Source: Enterobacter sp. BIGb0383
GTDB lineage: Bacteria > Pseudomonadota > Gammaproteobacteria > Enterobacterales > Enterobacteriaceae
Reading direction: 5' to 3'
Assembly (NCBI RefSeq): GCF_003751845.1
Contig: NZ_RJKQ01000001.1
Span: 1,612,001 to 1,676,000, forward strand
DNA length: 64,000 bases
Shown: in pieces, positions 9,440-23,500 of the stretch
How positions within the stretch are numbered: position 1 is the stretch's first letter
Layout: every line of letters starts with the position of its first letter
Position numbers and translations under genes: made by a program
The notes under the pieces: model-generated
The model's database searches: none
The model's input: only the letters and a program-made list of their open reading frames with translations
What the model was told of the DNA's origin: nothing

Positions 9440-9851
9440 CTTCGATCAGACGCTTACCCAGACTCTGCACATCGGACGTTTCATAGCCAAGGCGTTCGTA
9501 CATACCCAGCACCACCTCGTTGTCCTCTCGCACCATAATCTGGATTTTCGGACAGCCACGGGCGATCAGCTTCTTTTCCAGCCGATTTAGCAGGGCGTTA
9601 GCAATCCCGCGCCCGCGATATTCCGGGTGAACCCCGAGGTAGTACGCCGAGCCACGATGGCCGTCATAGCCCCCCATCACCGTGCCAACCACTTCTGCGT
9701 TGACCTCCGCCACCAGAAACAGGCTGACGTCGTGGTTCACTTTGCGCTCAATGTCCATTTCCGGATCGTTCCATGGACGCAACAGATCGCAGCGCTCCCA
9801 CAGGGTGATCACTTCCTCGAAATCTTCCTGGCGAAAAACGCGTATCTCCAT
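9426..9851 (-). CDS. ypeA: GNAT-family acetyltransferase YpeA
   Basis: 141-residue GNAT protein. The acetyl-CoA loop is [20 protein letters not shown], and the closing helix is GMYERLGYE. The start is placed at [11 protein letters not shown], which has GGTGG at good spacing and gives the E. coli length; a longer in-frame extension of 21 residues exists but is outside the family. Substrate unknown in the literature I can recall. Divergent from amiA. Confidence 0.92.
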   Translation of the reverse strand: MEIRVFRQEDFEEVITLWERCDLLRPWNDPEMDIERKVNHDVSLFLVAEVNAEVVGTVMGGYDGHRGSAYYLGVHPEYRGRGIANALLNRLEKKLIARGCPKIQIMVREDNEVVLGMYERLGYETSDVQSLGKRLIEDEEY

Positions 9852-10061
9852 GGTATTACCCACCTTTTCGGCTCTTAAAACAGTGATTATGGCGCGAAGT
9901 AGCGGCTTAGCCAATATCCCGCGAAAAACGCGTTAAAAAATGGCATAATAATGCACAGTCACGTATTGAAATGAAAAGTAAAACAATTATCTGCAACACG
10001 TATCGCAACGGAAAAGGCGATACGATATAACATCGGGACCTCATTTTTACAACCAGGCTGT

Positions 10062-11830
<1,769 letters not shown>

Positions 11831-11849
11831 GCCCCTCCCTGCCAACGGC

Positions 11850-14129
11850 TTACAGCAGCTCGGTCTGCGCCTCCACCACCGCCAGCGCCACCATATTGAC
11901 GATACGGCGAACGGAGGCGATAGGCGTCAGAACGTGGATCGGTTTCGCCACGCCCATCAGAACCGGTCCGACCGTGACCCCTTCTGAACTGGAGACGCGC
12001 AGCAGGTTATAGCTGATGCGCGCCGCCTCCACGTTTGGCATCACCAGGATATTGGCCGCGCCTTTCAGCGGGCTATCCGGCATCCGCTCGTGACGAATGC
12101 TCTCCACCAGCGCCGCGTCACCATGCATCTCCCCGTCGATCATGAGATCCGGATCGCGCTCACGCACCAGCGCCAGCGTCTGACGCATTTTCTGCGCGCC
12201 CGCGCAGTCGGAAGATCCGAAGTTAGAGTGCGACAGCAGCGCTACCCTCGGTTCGATGCCGAAGCGCCGCACCGTTTCCGCCGCCATAATGGCGATCTCC
12301 GCCAGCTGTTCCGGGGAAGGATCGTCATTAACATAGGTATCGGCGATAAAGGTGTTGCCGCTCGGCAGCAGCAGCGCATTCATCGCCCCTGCCGTATGAA
12401 CGCCTTCACGATAGCCAAACAGTTGCTGTACCACGCTAAAGTGCTCGTGATAATCGCCGATGGTGCCGCAGATCATCGCGTCGGCTTCGCCGCGCTGGAC
12501 CATAATGGCGCCGATCACCGTGGTATTACTGATCACCGCCCGCTGGGCCTGCTCCTGGGTGATCCCCCGACGCTTCATGATGTTGTAGTACTCGTTCCAG
12601 TACTCTTTAAAGCGCGGATCGGACTCGTTATTGACGATCTCAAAATCGATGCCGGGTCGGATCTGCAGCCCCAGCTTTTCAATACGCATATCAATGACGC
12701 TCGGACGACCAATCAGGATCGGCTTCGCCAGTCCCAGCGTGATCAGCTCCTGCGTCGCATGCAGCACGCGGGCCTCTTCCCCTTCCGCCAGCACCACCCG
12801 TTTCGGGGCCTTACGTGCGAGGGAGAAGATGGGCTTCATAAACAGATTGGTTTTGTAGACAAACTCGCTGAGCTTATCGATATAGGCGTCAAAATCGGCA
12901 ATAGGCCGCGTCGCGACGCCGGAATCCATTGCCGCTTTGGCCACCGCCGGGGCGATTTTCACGATCAGTCGCGGATCGAAGGGTTTCGGGATCAAATAGT
13001 CCGGACCAAAATGCAGATCCTGATCGCCATAGGCCGACGCCACCACTTCGCTCTGCTCGGCATGGGCCAGTTCGGCAATCGCATGGACCGCCGCCAGCTT
13101 CATCTCTTCATTGATGGCGGTCGCACCGACATCCAGCGCGCCGCGGAAGATAAACGGGAAGCAGAGGACGTTGTTCACCTGGTTAGGATAATCTGACCGT
13201 CCGGTACAGATAATCGCGTCCCCGCGCACCTCTTTTGCCAGAGGCGGCAGAATTTCCGGCTCAGGGTTCGCCAGCGCCAGAATCAGCGGCGCACGGGCCA
13301 TTTTCTTCACCATCTCCGGGGTCAGCACTTTCGGCCCGGAGCAGCCGAGGAAAATATCCGCCCCGTCAATCACGTCATCCAGGGTGCGCTTACCGTCGTC
13401 CACCACCGCATAGGCGGCCTTGGTTTCCGCCATATTCGGCTCGCGATCTTTGTAGATCACCCCTTTCGAGTCGCAGACCACGATATTGTGTTTCTGCATC
13501 CCCAGCGCCACCAGCAGGTTCATACAGGCAATCGCCGCCGCGCCCGCGCCGGAGACCACCATCCGCACGTCGGAGAGCGTCTTTTCCACCACCCGCAGGC
13601 CGTTAAGAATGGCGGCGGTACTGATAATCGCCGTGCCGTGCTGGTCGTCGTGGAAGACCGGGATTTTCATCCGCTCGCGCAGCTTTTGTTCGATGTAGAA
13701 ACACTCCGGGGCTTTAATATCTTCGAGGTTGATACCGCCGAAGGTGGGCTCCAGCGCCGCCACGATATCAATCAGCTTGTCCGGATCCAGCTCATCCACC
13801 TCAATATCGAAAACGTCGATACCGGCAAATTTCTTAAACAGCACGCCCTTGCCTTCCATCACCGGCTTCCCGGCCAGCGCGCCGATATTGCCCAGACCGA
13901 GTACGGCAGTCCCGTTGGAGACGACCGCCACCAGGTTGCCACGGGCGGTATATTTCCAGGCGGCCAGCGGATCTTTTTCAATTTCCAGGCAGGGTGCGGC
14001 AACGCCCGGCGAGTAGGCCAGGGCCAGGTCGCGCTGGGTAGCCAGCGGCTTAGTGGGGGAGACCTGAATTTTTCCCGGAACCGGAAATTCGTGGAAGTCG
14101 AGGGCACTCTGTTTCAGTTGCTCATCCAT
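11850..14129 (-). CDS. maeB: NADP-dependent malic enzyme MaeB
   Basis: 759-residue two-domain enzyme that decarboxylates malate to pyruvate with NADP. The N-terminal ~430 residues are malic enzyme: catalytic region [22 protein letters not shown], the metal-binding [10 protein letters not shown], the nucleotide fold [12 protein letters not shown] and [13 protein letters not shown]. The C-terminal ~330 residues are a phosphotransacetylase-like domain ([23 protein letters not shown]) that in E. coli is regulatory and mediates acetyl-CoA inhibition. ATG start with AAGGA. Divergent from tktB. Confidence 0.96.
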   Translation of the reverse strand: MDEQLKQSALDFHEFPVPGKIQVSPTKPLATQRDLALAYSPGVAAPCLEIEKDPLAAWKYTARGNLVAVVSNGTAVLGLGNIGALAGKPVMEGKGVLFKKFAGIDVFDIEVDELDPDKLIDIVAALEPTFGGINLEDIKAPECFYIEQKLRERMKIPVFHDDQHGTAIISTAAILNGLRVVEKTLSDVRMVVSGAGAAAIACMNLLVALGMQKHNIVVCDSKGVIYKDREPNMAETKAAYAVVDDGKRTLDDVIDGADIFLGCSGPKVLTPEMVKKMARAPLILALANPEPEILPPLAKEVRGDAIICTGRSDYPNQVNNVLCFPFIFRGALDVGATAINEEMKLAAVHAIAELAHAEQSEVVASAYGDQDLHFGPDYLIPKPFDPRLIVKIAPAVAKAAMDSGVATRPIADFDAYIDKLSEFVYKTNLFMKPIFSLARKAPKRVVLAEGEEARVLHATQELITLGLAKPILIGRPSVIDMRIEKLGLQIRPGIDFEIVNNESDPRFKEYWNEYYNIMKRRGITQEQAQRAVISNTTVIGAIMVQRGEADAMICGTIGDYHEHFSVVQQLFGYREGVHTAGAMNALLLPSGNTFIADTYVNDDPSPEQLAEIAIMAAETVRRFGIEPRVALLSHSNFGSSDCAGAQKMRQTLALVRERDPDLMIDGEMHGDAALVESIRHERMPDSPLKGAANILVMPNVEAARISYNLLRVSSSEGVTVGPVLMGVAKPIHVLTPIASVRRIVNMVALAVVEAQTELL

Positions 14130-14316
14130 TTTATTTTCCTTTCACGTAGCAAGAATGGGTGACGCGCATTACTACCCTGTTGGTCACCCGAAGGGTGCCG
14201 CTTAGTATGGCTGCTGATGAGGGGATAAACTTTGAACGCTGCCAAACTCTGACTATCCGATAGAGGTATTTGTTATCAATTTATAACATCCCTGTTACCA
14301 GGCCCATCGGCCTCAT

Positions 14317-14327
14317 CTGCTACGCTT
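14317..14327 (+). promoter_or_regulatory. Probable sigma-S-type promoter -10 region for tktB
   Basis: CTGCTACGCTT lies 45-55 bp before the tktB start and fits the extended -10 of sigma-S promoters (CTAYRCTT). In E. coli the RpoS promoter of this locus drives talA-tktB; here only tktB follows. The rest of the 242-bp maeB-tktB gap holds no gene that I can see. Confidence 0.5.
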
Positions 14328-14371
14328 TTTACTTAGGTTTTATCTAAAACGCCTTTATCAGGAGGAACCCT

Positions 14372-16360
14372 ATGTCCCGTAAAGAGCTTGCCAACGCCAT
14401 TCGCGCCCTGAGTATGGATGCGGTACAGAAAGCCAATTCCGGCCACCCTGGCGCGCCGATGGGCATGGCCGATATCGCCGAAGTGCTGTGGAATGATTTC
14501 TTTAAGCACAACCCGGCCGACCCGACCTGGTACGACCGCGATCGCTTTATTCTCTCCAACGGCCATGCGTCGATGCTGCTCTACAGCCTGCTGCACCTCA
14601 GCGGTTATGATCTCCCGATGTCCGAGCTGAAAAACTTCCGTCAGCTGCACTCTAAAACGCCGGGGCACCCGGAAATTGGCTATACGCCGGGCGTGGAAAC
14701 CACCACCGGTCCGCTGGGCCAGGGCCTGGCGAACGCCGTCGGGCTGGCGATTGCCGAGCGCACCCTGGCGGCTCAGTTTAACGAGCCGGGCCACGATATC
14801 GTTGACCACTACACCTGGGTGTTTATGGGCGACGGCTGTCTGATGGAGGGGATCTCCCATGAGGTTTGCTCTCTGGCGGGAACCCTGGGGCTGGGGAAAC
14901 TGATTGGCTTTTATGACCATAACGGTATCTCCATCGACGGTGAAACCGACGGCTGGTTTACGGACGATACGGCGAAACGCTTTGAGGCCTATCACTGGCA
15001 CGTCATTGCCGAAATCGACGGCCACGATCCGCAGGCGGTGAAGCGGGCGATTGAGGAAGCGAAAAGCGTCACCGACAAGCCCTCCCTGATTATTTGCCGC
15101 ACCGAGATTGGCTTCGGCTCGCCGAATAAAGCGGGGAAAGAGTCAGCCCACGGCTCACCGCTGGGGGAAGAGGAAGTGGCGCTGGCCCGCAAGCAGCTGG
15201 GCTGGACGCATCCCCTCTTCACCATCCCAAAAGAGATTTATCAGGCCTGGGATGCCCGCGAGCGCGGGGCGAAGGATCAGCAGGCGTGGGACGATAAGCT
15301 GGCCGCCTGGCAGAAAGCCAGCCCGGAGAAAGCGGCAGAGTTTACCCGTCGCATGAGCGGCGAGATGCCGAAAAACTGGCAACAAAGTACCCAGGCCTGG
15401 ATTGATAAAATGCAGTCGGAGCCGGCGAAAATTGCCACCCGTAAAGCCTCGCAGAATACCCTTAACGCGATGGGTCCCCTGCTGCCGGAACTGCTGGGCG
15501 GCTCCGCCGACCTGGCCCCGAGTAACCTGACCATCTGGTCGGATTCTAAGAGCCTGAAAGAGCATCCCGACGGGAACTATATCCACTACGGCGTGCGTGA
15601 ATTCGGGATGACCGCCATCGCTAACGGTATCGCCCATCACGGCGGGTTCGTGCCCTACACCGCCACCTTCCTGATGTTCGTCGAGTATGCGCGTAACGCC
15701 GCCCGTATGGCGGCTCTGATGAAGGCGCGGCAGATTATGGTGTATACCCATGACTCAATCGGTCTGGGCGAGGATGGGCCGACGCACCAGGCCGTTGAGC
15801 AGCTGGCCAGCCTGCGTCTGACGCCAAACTTCAGTACCTGGCGGCCCTGCGATCAGGTAGAAACCGCCGTGGCCTGGCGGGCAGCGATTGAACGCCATAC
15901 CGGCCCGACGGCGCTGATCCTCTCAAGGCAGAATCTGGCACAAATGCCGCGCACGCCGGATCAGGTCAGCGGCATCGCACGGGGCGGATATGTGCTGAAA
16001 GATGCGGGTGGCAAGCCGGATCTGATCCTGATTGCCACCGGTTCCGAAGTCGAAATTGCCGTGCTGGCAGCGGAAAAACTGCTGGCGGAAGGGCATAACG
16101 TGCGGGTGGTTTCCCTCCCCTCCACCGATGTCTTCGATGCGCAGGACGAGGCCTGGCGCGAATCGGTCCTGCCGTCGGACGTTACCGCCCGCGTTGCCAT
16201 CGAGGCCGGTATCGCCGACTACTGGTACAAATATGTCGGCCTGAAGGGAGCCATTGTCGGGATGACCGGGTTTGGCGAATCGGCACCGGCTGACAAACTG
16301 TTCCCGTACTTCGGCTTTACGGTTGAGAACGTGGTTGCCAAAGCGAAAAGTCTCCTTTAA
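14372..16360 (+). CDS. tktB: Transketolase 2
   Basis: Thiamine-diphosphate enzyme of the non-oxidative pentose phosphate pathway. 662 residues, matching E. coli TktB by neighbours and sequence ([20 protein letters not shown]; the ThDP motif [23 protein letters not shown] with downstream N; catalytic Glu in [12 protein letters not shown]). The C-terminus stops at AKAKSLL, a few residues shorter than E. coli TktB. Strong ribosome-binding site AGGAGG. Its usual partner talA, which sits between maeB and tktB in E. coli, is absent. Stop overlaps the convergent ypfG stop. Confidence 0.94.
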   Translation: MSRKELANAIRALSMDAVQKANSGHPGAPMGMADIAEVLWNDFFKHNPADPTWYDRDRFILSNGHASMLLYSLLHLSGYDLPMSELKNFRQLHSKTPGHPEIGYTPGVETTTGPLGQGLANAVGLAIAERTLAAQFNEPGHDIVDHYTWVFMGDGCLMEGISHEVCSLAGTLGLGKLIGFYDHNGISIDGETDGWFTDDTAKRFEAYHWHVIAEIDGHDPQAVKRAIEEAKSVTDKPSLIICRTEIGFGSPNKAGKESAHGSPLGEEEVALARKQLGWTHPLFTIPKEIYQAWDARERGAKDQQAWDDKLAAWQKASPEKAAEFTRRMSGEMPKNWQQSTQAWIDKMQSEPAKIATRKASQNTLNAMGPLLPELLGGSADLAPSNLTIWSDSKSLKEHPDGNYIHYGVREFGMTAIANGIAHHGGFVPYTATFLMFVEYARNAARMAALMKARQIMVYTHDSIGLGEDGPTHQAVEQLASLRLTPNFSTWRPCDQVETAVAWRAAIERHTGPTALILSRQNLAQMPRTPDQVSGIARGGYVLKDAGGKPDLILIATGSEVEIAVLAAEKLLAEGHNVRVVSLPSTDVFDAQDEAWRESVLPSDVTARVAIEAGIADYWYKYVGLKGAIVGMTGFGESAPADKLFPYFGFTVENVVAKAKSLL

Positions 16361-17397
16361 CGGGTGATCCACTGGGTGGGCCAGGCGTCCGCCCCCTGCC
16401 AGCCGTCGCAGACGGACTGCCCGGCATAGCGGACCAGGCGGAAGCGCTGGCCGTCAAAACGCCAGCGCGTCTGCACCCCGCAGTCGCCGAGACCGCGCCC
16501 TTTCGCCAGGGTCACCAGTTCGCGCGTTTGTTCGTCGAAGGTGGCGTTAATCAGCTCCAGATCGCGGGACGCGTCCTGTGGCTGGAAAGGCAGGTGCAGC
16601 TGAACGGATCGGGCGGCAAACGGCTTCTGTCGCGACACTATCCATGCCAGATTGATCGTGTTGTAAGCGCCGGCCTCGCAGCTGACCATCAGCAGGGCCT
16701 TGTCATCGCTCAGTCCCCCGACGGAGACTTCCCGACGCTGCGGATCCAGCGAACACTGGTTGGTATTGATGCGCCAGGTGCCATAATCCAGCAGGTCGTT
16801 ACGCTCTTCACGCGTCAGCGGAGCAGGTGCGGGGCCGGACTGAACCACCTCTTTCAGCGCCGGGGCCGGTGGGACGCTTAGCGGCGGCTGGCTGCCTTTG
16901 CGGATCCACGCCGTTTCGCTGCCGACGCGCTTTTGCTGGGTATCAATAAACAGTAACGCCGCCTTTAACCCCTGCAAGGAGATCGCCGGACGGGCGTCGC
17001 GGAGCGTGATCGACTGCCCTTCTCTTATCTCATTCAGGAATGCATCAATGGTGGTGCTGTTATCGGTCAGCAGGTGAAGCGGCGTGATGCGCCAGCTTTT
17101 GGGATCGGGGACAAGCGGTTGTTCATCGAGCAGCAGCGCGGGCGCAAGCGGTGGCGCGTGGGTAACGGAGCGGTCGAGGCCTCCGTAATCGATGCGCAGG
17201 ACGGCGTCGGTCCGCGCCCCGGCGCTGCGACTGAGCGTCATCACCAGACCATCGTGCGCGCCGACGTTGCGCGCCACGCAGAAATTCTGGTTATTGCAGG
17301 TGACCTGCCAGTCGGTGAAACGCTGCTGCGCCGGTGCGGCCCACGTCAGTGACGCAGGCAGGATAGCGAGCAGCAGGAGAAGAGTGCGGAAACCCAT
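16357..17397 (-). CDS. ypfG: DUF1176 periplasmic protein YpfG
   Basis: 346-residue exported protein of unknown function. A signal peptide ([20 protein letters not shown], cleavage before APAQQ) fixes the start at 17397; the frame stays open 24 codons further but that would bury the signal peptide. Several cysteines ([26 protein letters not shown]) suggest disulfides in the periplasm. Position next to tktB and the DUF1176 pattern match E. coli YpfG. Confidence 0.85.
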   Translation of the reverse strand: MGFRTLLLLLAILPASLTWAAPAQQRFTDWQVTCNNQNFCVARNVGAHDGLVMTLSRSAGARTDAVLRIDYGGLDRSVTHAPPLAPALLLDEQPLVPDPKSWRITPLHLLTDNSTTIDAFLNEIREGQSITLRDARPAISLQGLKAALLFIDTQQKRVGSETAWIRKGSQPPLSVPPAPALKEVVQSGPAPAPLTREERNDLLDYGTWRINTNQCSLDPQRREVSVGGLSDDKALLMVSCEAGAYNTINLAWIVSRQKPFAARSVQLHLPFQPQDASRDLELINATFDEQTRELVTLAKGRGLGDCGVQTRWRFDGQRFRLVRYAGQSVCDGWQGADAWPTQWITR

Positions 17398-17523
17398 GAA
17401 GGTGTAGCCCCAGAAATAAACAAACGAACCGGTGGGGCGTATCTTCGGCCGCGCAAGAGGGCGACTCAATCAGAATTTTCGGATTGGTCTGTCCCATATC
17501 TGGTAGTCCGGCCATCGCAAAAT

Positions 17524-18099
17524 TTACGCCATCAGGCCTGAATTTTGCAGGTACTGAAGCAGAATCACCGATTTTCCGTCGCGGATTTCGCCGCTTTTTA
17601 TCATCTCCAGCGCTTGCCGGAACGGGATTTCCAGCACGTCGATATCTTCATCTTCGACGCCGCCGCCCGCCGTCGCACGCAGGCTGTCGTGATATTCGGC
17701 AATAAAGAAATGCACCAGCTCCGTCACGCCGCCCGGGGACATATACAGCTCAAACACTTTGCGCACGTCGGCGACCTGATAGCCGGTCTCTTCGATAGCC
17801 TCTTTGCGGATACAGACTTCCGGCTCGTCATCGTCCAGCAGCCCGGCGCAGGTTTCGATCAGGACGCCTTCTTCATTGCCATTAACCCAGGTCGCCACGC
17901 GGAACTGACGGATCAGCACCACGCTTTGCTTTTCACGGTTATAGAGCAGGATCGTCGCCCCGTTGCCCCGGTCGTAGACTTCGCGCTTGTGGCGCACCAC
18001 TTCGCCGTCTTTTCGCGTCAAATCGTAGGTAATATTGCGCAGGATGAAGTAGTTTTCCGACAGAATCTTATCTTTTATCACTTCGATTTTTGGCGACAT
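17524..18099 (-). CDS. nudK: GDP-mannose pyrophosphatase NudK
   Basis: Nudix hydrolase of 191 residues that cleaves GDP-mannose to GMP and mannose 1-phosphate. The Nudix box runs through [19 protein letters not shown] and the following TG, with the metal-binding REAxEE form (here KEAIEE). Length and sequence ([19 protein letters not shown]) fit E. coli NudK/YffH. Divergent in function from its neighbours; 66 bp downstream of aegA. Confidence 0.93.
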   Translation of the reverse strand: MSPKIEVIKDKILSENYFILRNITYDLTRKDGEVVRHKREVYDRGNGATILLYNREKQSVVLIRQFRVATWVNGNEEGVLIETCAGLLDDDEPEVCIRKEAIEETGYQVADVRKVFELYMSPGGVTELVHFFIAEYHDSLRATAGGGVEDEDIDVLEIPFRQALEMIKSGEIRDGKSVILLQYLQNSGLMA

Positions 18100-18165
18100 A
18101 CAGGCTCCACAGCGTTACGGACGTCACCATACTACGCCGTAGAGCCCGTTTTGTCGCGAGGGGAC

Positions 18166-20145
18166 TTAATGGGCTTTAGCCACCTCAACGCCCAGCCAGG
18201 ACATCATTCCCTCCGCCGCATGACGCCCTTCGGCCATCGCGGTTACCACCAGATCGGCCCCGCGCACGGCATCCCCACCGGCAAAAATTTTCGGATTGCT
18301 GGTCTGGTAACGGTAGCGGCTCTCGACGTCGGCGGCGATCCGGCCCCAGCCGTCAAGCTGCACCCCGGCGCTCTCCAGCCACGGCATACTGTGCGGATTG
18401 AAGCCAAACGCCATAATCACCGCATCCGCCGCCATGACAAACTCGCTCCCGGCAATCGGCACCGGGCGGCGACGGCCCTGGGCATCCGCTTCGCCAAGCT
18501 CAGTGCGCAGCAGGCGAATCCCGCAAACCCGGCCTTTTTTATCCAGTTCCAGGTTGACCGGCTGAACGTTAAACTCAAATTCCGCGCCCTCTTCCCGGGC
18601 GTTTTTGACCTCTTTTTTCGAGCCGGGCATATTGGCCTCGTCGCGGCGATAGGCGCAGGTCACCCGACTCGCGCCATGACGCAGCGCGGTGCGCACGCAG
18701 TCCATCGCCGTATCGCCTCCGCCGAGCACCACCACGTTCAGATCTTTGGTGTCGATATAGGGCTCATCCTGCGGATGTCCCAGGCCCATCAGCGCTTTGG
18801 TATTGGCAATCAGGAAAGGCAGCGCATCATAGACGCCGGGCGCATCTTCATTGGGCAGGTTCGCTTTCATCGAGCGGTAGGTGCCCACGCCAACAAAGAC
18901 CGCGTCGTACTCTTCCAGCAGCGTTCCCAGCGCAATATCGCGGCCTATTTCACAGTTCAGCTCAAAGCGCACGCCCATGGCGGTGAAGATCTCCCGACGC
19001 CGCGCCAGCAGGGATTTATCCAGCTTAAAGGAGGGGATACCGAAGGTCAGCAGCCCGCCGATCTCCGGATGGCGGTCATAGACCACCGGCTGTACACCGT
19101 TGCGCACCAGCACATCGGCACAGGCCAGACCGGCCGGTCCGGCTCCGATAATCGCCACCCGCTTGTGGGCGCCCACGATGGCCGGGACTTCAGGACGCCA
19201 GCCCTGAGCCAGGGCCTGGTCGGAGATATAGCGTTCGATATTACCGATGGTTACCGATCCGTGTTCGTCGCGGACCGTACAGGCCCCTTCGCAGAGCCGG
19301 TCCTGAGGACAAACGCGGCCGGTAATCTCCGGCAGGCAGTTGGTCTGATGCGACAGGGCCACTGCGCTGGCGATATCACCGGCCTTAACCAGTTCAATCC
19401 ACTGGGGAATATGGTTGTGCAGCGGGCATGACCACTCGCAAATGCTGTGCTCACCGCATTTCAGGCAGCGGGAAGACTCCCGCTGGGCCTGGGCGGCGCT
19501 GAACGGCAGATAGATTTCACCGAAGCCGGTTTTACGCGCCTCAATGGCCAGCTTATCCGGCTCGCCCCGTGCGGGCGTCGCAGCCATCTGTGCCACCTTG
19601 CTGCGGACTATCGCCGCCGGTTGCCGGACCTTGCTGTGCCAGGGCTGAGCTTCCTGACGGGCGGCGCGTAAACGGCGTTCTTTTGTCAGTCCGTTCAGCG
19701 CCCGCGGGTCAATCAGCGTCAGCGCATCTGCCGGGCAGTTTTGCACGCAGGCCGGGCCATGCTGGCGATCGCTGCAGAGGTCGCATTTCTGTGCGCTGGC
19801 TTTTACCTGACCGTTTTCCTGAGGCAACACCACCACCTGCATGGTGCCAAATGGGCAGGCCACCACGCAGGCTTTACAGCCGATGCACTTTTCCTGCGCC
19901 ACCTGGATAGCGTCGTTGACCTGGCTTATCGCCCCGTTGGGGCAGCTACGGGCGCAGGGGGCATTTTCACAGTGGTGACAGGTCACCGCACTGCTCTGGC
20001 GACTGTTTTTCACTACCGTAATCCGCGGCTGAAACAGCGGCGGCGTCAGGACATGTTGCTCATCATTGTGGGCCATCGAGCAGGCAACTTCGCAGGCACG
20101 GCATCCAATGCAGTTCTGGCTATTCGCCATAATAAAATGGTTCAT
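18166..20145 (-). CDS. aegA: AegA: ferredoxin-glutamate synthase small-subunit-like oxidoreductase
   Basis: 659-residue fusion. Residues 1-~165 form a polyferredoxin (CIGCRACEVAC, CHHCENAPCARSCP, CIGCKACVVACP, CDLCSDRQHGPAC). A linker leads to a GltD-like part with another Fe-S region (CLKCGEHSICEWSCPLHNHIP), an FAD site GAGPAGLACADVL and an NAD(P)H site LGGGDTAMDC. In E. coli it is needed for anaerobic urate catabolism and is FNR-activated. Here narQ, which normally lies between aegA and acrD, is missing. Only an ATCAA half-site resembling FNR is visible upstream. Confidence 0.93.
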   Translation of the reverse strand: MNHFIMANSQNCIGCRACEVACSMAHNDEQHVLTPPLFQPRITVVKNSRQSSAVTCHHCENAPCARSCPNGAISQVNDAIQVAQEKCIGCKACVVACPFGTMQVVVLPQENGQVKASAQKCDLCSDRQHGPACVQNCPADALTLIDPRALNGLTKERRLRAARQEAQPWHSKVRQPAAIVRSKVAQMAATPARGEPDKLAIEARKTGFGEIYLPFSAAQAQRESSRCLKCGEHSICEWSCPLHNHIPQWIELVKAGDIASAVALSHQTNCLPEITGRVCPQDRLCEGACTVRDEHGSVTIGNIERYISDQALAQGWRPEVPAIVGAHKRVAIIGAGPAGLACADVLVRNGVQPVVYDRHPEIGGLLTFGIPSFKLDKSLLARRREIFTAMGVRFELNCEIGRDIALGTLLEEYDAVFVGVGTYRSMKANLPNEDAPGVYDALPFLIANTKALMGLGHPQDEPYIDTKDLNVVVLGGGDTAMDCVRTALRHGASRVTCAYRRDEANMPGSKKEVKNAREEGAEFEFNVQPVNLELDKKGRVCGIRLLRTELGEADAQGRRRPVPIAGSEFVMAADAVIMAFGFNPHSMPWLESAGVQLDGWGRIAADVESRYRYQTSNPKIFAGGDAVRGADLVVTAMAEGRHAAEGMMSWLGVEVAKAH

Positions 20146-20530
20146 GGCATCCTCTTGTGGGCGGCGGGAAAGACCTTATTCTTATGAAGGTATTTATTAG
20201 CTGACTGGCGGAAGGGAGGCAATGTTCATCTGCCCAGGAGAGCAGACTATTTGTCATGAACCTGTGGTAGATCAATTTATTTCAGCGTAAGTGAAATCAT
20301 GTTTTATTCGAGACGACAGGCGCGTAAAAATGCGTAAAAAGGGTACGCATTGGTCTGCTTATCCGTTAAGCATACGGAACCTGTGTCAGCAAGCGTCGCA
20401 TCAGGCATAGAAAGTGCATGATAAATTACACTTTCTCCTTATTTTCTCCACGATTGCTTAAGGTCCTGCGGCTACAGTGGGCGCTATTGGAATGAGATAA
20501 TAAAATGAACACGATGAGGTTTATATTCTG
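20146..20530. other. 385-bp divergent intergenic region between aegA and acrD
   Basis: No coding sequence is seen. It holds a GAAAGTG/CACTTTC inverted repeat (20410-20435), a REP-like half AGCGTCGCATCAGGC (20391-20405) and a BaeR-like box before acrD. In E. coli this interval contains narQ, of which I see no trace. Confidence 0.6.
20441..20458 (+). promoter_or_regulatory. BaeR-like box upstream of acrD
   Basis: ATTTTCTCCACGATTGCT agrees with the BaeR consensus TTTTTCTCCATDATTGGC at 14 of 18 positions, about 75 bp before acrD. BaeSR controls acrD and mdtABC in E. coli and Salmonella as an envelope-stress response. Confidence 0.6.
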
Positions 20531-23500
20531 ATGGCGAATTTCTTTATCGATCGCCCTATCTTTGCCTGGGTGCTGGCCATTATTCTCTGCCTGACCGGCA
20601 CCATGGCCATTTTGTCGCTCCCCGTTGAGCAATATCCCGATCTCGCCCCGCCGAACGTCCGCGTGACGGCGAACTACCCTGGGGCATCTGCACAAACCCT
20701 GGAGAACACGGTGACCCAGGTGATTGAGCAGAATATGACCGGGCTCGATAACCTGATGTATATGTCCTCCCAGAGTAGCAGTACCGGGCAGGCCAGCATC
20801 ACTCTGAACTTTAAAGCCGGGACCGACCCGGATGAAGCCGTGCAGCAGGTGCAGAACCAGCTGCAGTCCGCTATGCGTAAACTGCCGCAGGCGGTGCAGA
20901 ATCAGGGGGTGACGGTACGTAAAACCGGTGACACCAATATTCTGACCATCGCCTTTGTGTCGACCGACGGCAGCATGGATAAGCAGGATATCGCCGACTA
21001 TGTTGCCAGTAATATTCAGGACCCCCTCAGCCGCGTCAACGGCGTGGGCGATATCGATGCCTACGGCTCCCAGTACTCGATGCGTATCTGGCTGGATCCG
21101 GCAAAGCTAAACAGCTATCAGCTCACCACCAATGACGTCACTAACGCCATTAAATCCCAGAATGCGCAGATTGCCGTCGGCCAGCTTGGCGGTACGCCGT
21201 CGACGGATAATCAGGCCCTGAACGCCACGATCAATGCGCAGTCCCTGTTACAAACCCCCGAACAGTTCCGCAATATCACCCTGCGGGTGAATCCGGACGG
21301 TTCCGAAGTGACGCTGGGCAACGTCGCCATGGTTGAGATGGGCGCGGAGAAGTACGATATTCTCAGCCGCTACAACCGCAACGCGGCTTCCGGACTGGGC
21401 GTTAAGCTGGCATCGGGCGCTAACGAAATGGAAACCTCGGAGCTGGTGCTGGCGCGCCTCGACGAGCTGGCGCACTTCTTCCCTCACGGTCTGGAATACA
21501 AAGTCGCCAACGAAACCACCTCGTTTGTAAAAGCGTCGATTACCGACGTGGTAAAAACGCTGCTGGAAGCGATAGCCCTGGTCTTCCTGGTGATGTATCT
21601 GTTTTTACAGAATTTCCGCGCCACGCTGATCCCGACCATTGCCGTTCCCGTGGTGCTGCTCGGTACCTTTGCCGTGCTCTACGCCTTTGGCTTTAGTATC
21701 AACACGCTGACCATGTTTGCGATGGTGCTGGCGATCGGCCTGCTGGTGGATGACGCCATCGTGGTGGTGGAGAACGTCGAGCGTATTATGAGCGAGGAAG
21801 GTCTGTCCCCGCGCGAGGCCACGCGAAAATCGATGGGGCAGATCCAGGGCGCGCTGGTCGGTATTGCGATGGTGCTCTCCGCCGTCTTTGTGCCAATGGC
21901 CTTCTTCGGCGGCACCACCGGCGCAATTTATCGTCAGTTCTCCATCACTATCGTCGCCGCCATGGTGCTGTCGGTACTGGTGGCAATGATCCTCACACCT
22001 GCCCTTTGCGCCACCATGCTTAAACCGGTCACAGCTGGCGCGCATCATCAGCGTAAAGGCTTCTTCGGCTGGTTTAATCGGGTCTTCGACCGCAGCGCCC
22101 AACGCTATGAATCCGGCGTGGCGAAAATCCTGCACAAGAGTCTGCGCTGGATCCTGCTTTACGGCCTGCTGCTCGGCGGTATGGTGCTGCTGTTCCTGCG
22201 CCTGCCCACCTCTTTCCTGCCGCAGGAAGACCGGGGAATGTTTACCACCTCGGTGCAGTTGCCCAGCGGTTCAACCCAGCAGCAGACCCTGAAAGTCGTC
22301 CAGAAGGTCGAAGACTACTTCCTTGAGAAAGAGAGCGCCAACGTGGCCTCGGTATTCGCCACCGTCGGCTCAGGCCCCGGCGGCAACGGGCAGAACGTAG
22401 CGCGACTCTTTGTGCGCCTGAAGGACTGGAAATCGCGCGATACCACCACCGGTAGCTCCTTCGCGATTATTGAGCGAGCGACAAAGGCGTTCAGTAAAAT
22501 TAATGAGGCGCGGGTCTTCGCCAGCAGTCCGGCGGCGATCAGCGGTCTGGGCAGCTCTGCCGGTTTTGATATGGAGCTGCAGGATCATGCGGGCGCGGGG
22601 CATACCGCCCTGATGGCCGTCCGCGACCAGCTGCTGGAGATGGCAGATAAAAACCCGTCTCTGACCCGCGTTCGTCATAACGGTCTGGACGACAGTCCTC
22701 AGCTGCAGATTGATATCGACCAGCGCAAGGCCCAGGCGCTGGGCGTTTCCATCGACGATATCAATAACACGCTGCAAACCGCCTGGGGCTCCAGCTACGT
22801 CAATGACTTTATGGATCGCGGCCGCGTGAAGAAGGTGTATGTCCAGGCTGCGGCAAAATACCGGATGCTGCCGGAAGATATTAATCTGTGGTACGTGCGC
22901 AATAACAGCGGCAGCATGGTGCCCTTCTCCGCCTTTGCCAGCTCTCGCTGGAAAACCGACTCCCCGCGTCTGGAACGCTACAACGGCTATTCGGCGCTGG
23001 AGATCGTCGGTGAAGCGGCGCCGGGCGTCAGTTCCGGTACGGCAATGGATGTGATGGAAGAGCTGGTGCGCCAGCTGCCCGCCGGCTACGGCATGGAGTG
23101 GACGGCCATGTCCTATCAGGAACGCCTTTCCGGCGCCCAGGCTCCTGCGCTTTACGCCCTGTCGCTGCTGGTGGTGTTCCTGTGCCTCGCCGCGCTGTAT
23201 GAAAGCTGGTCGGTGCCGTTCTCGGTCATGCTGGTCGTGCCGCTGGGGGTCATCGGCGCGCTGGTGGCGACCTGGATGCGCGGGCTGGAAAACGATGTCT
23301 ATTTCCAGGTCGGGTTATTAACGGTCATCGGCCTCGCGGCCAAGAACGCCATTCTTATCGTCGAATTTGCCAATGAGCTAAACCAGAAAGGCGAAGAACT
23401 GCTTTCCGCGACGCTTGAAGCCTGCCGTCAGCGCATGCGCCCTATTCTGATGACCTCCCTGGCCTTTGTCTTCGGCGTACTGCCGATGGCCACCAGCAGC

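Noticed and set aside
17545-19431. 628-codon open frame opposite nudK/aegA
   Set aside because: Runs antisense through two well-supported genes; the translation is not protein-like and matches no family I know.
20255-20275. Possible FNR site upstream of aegA
   Set aside because: Only one half (ATCAA) is present; the other half (CTGTG) does not match TTGAT, so I did not list it as a site.
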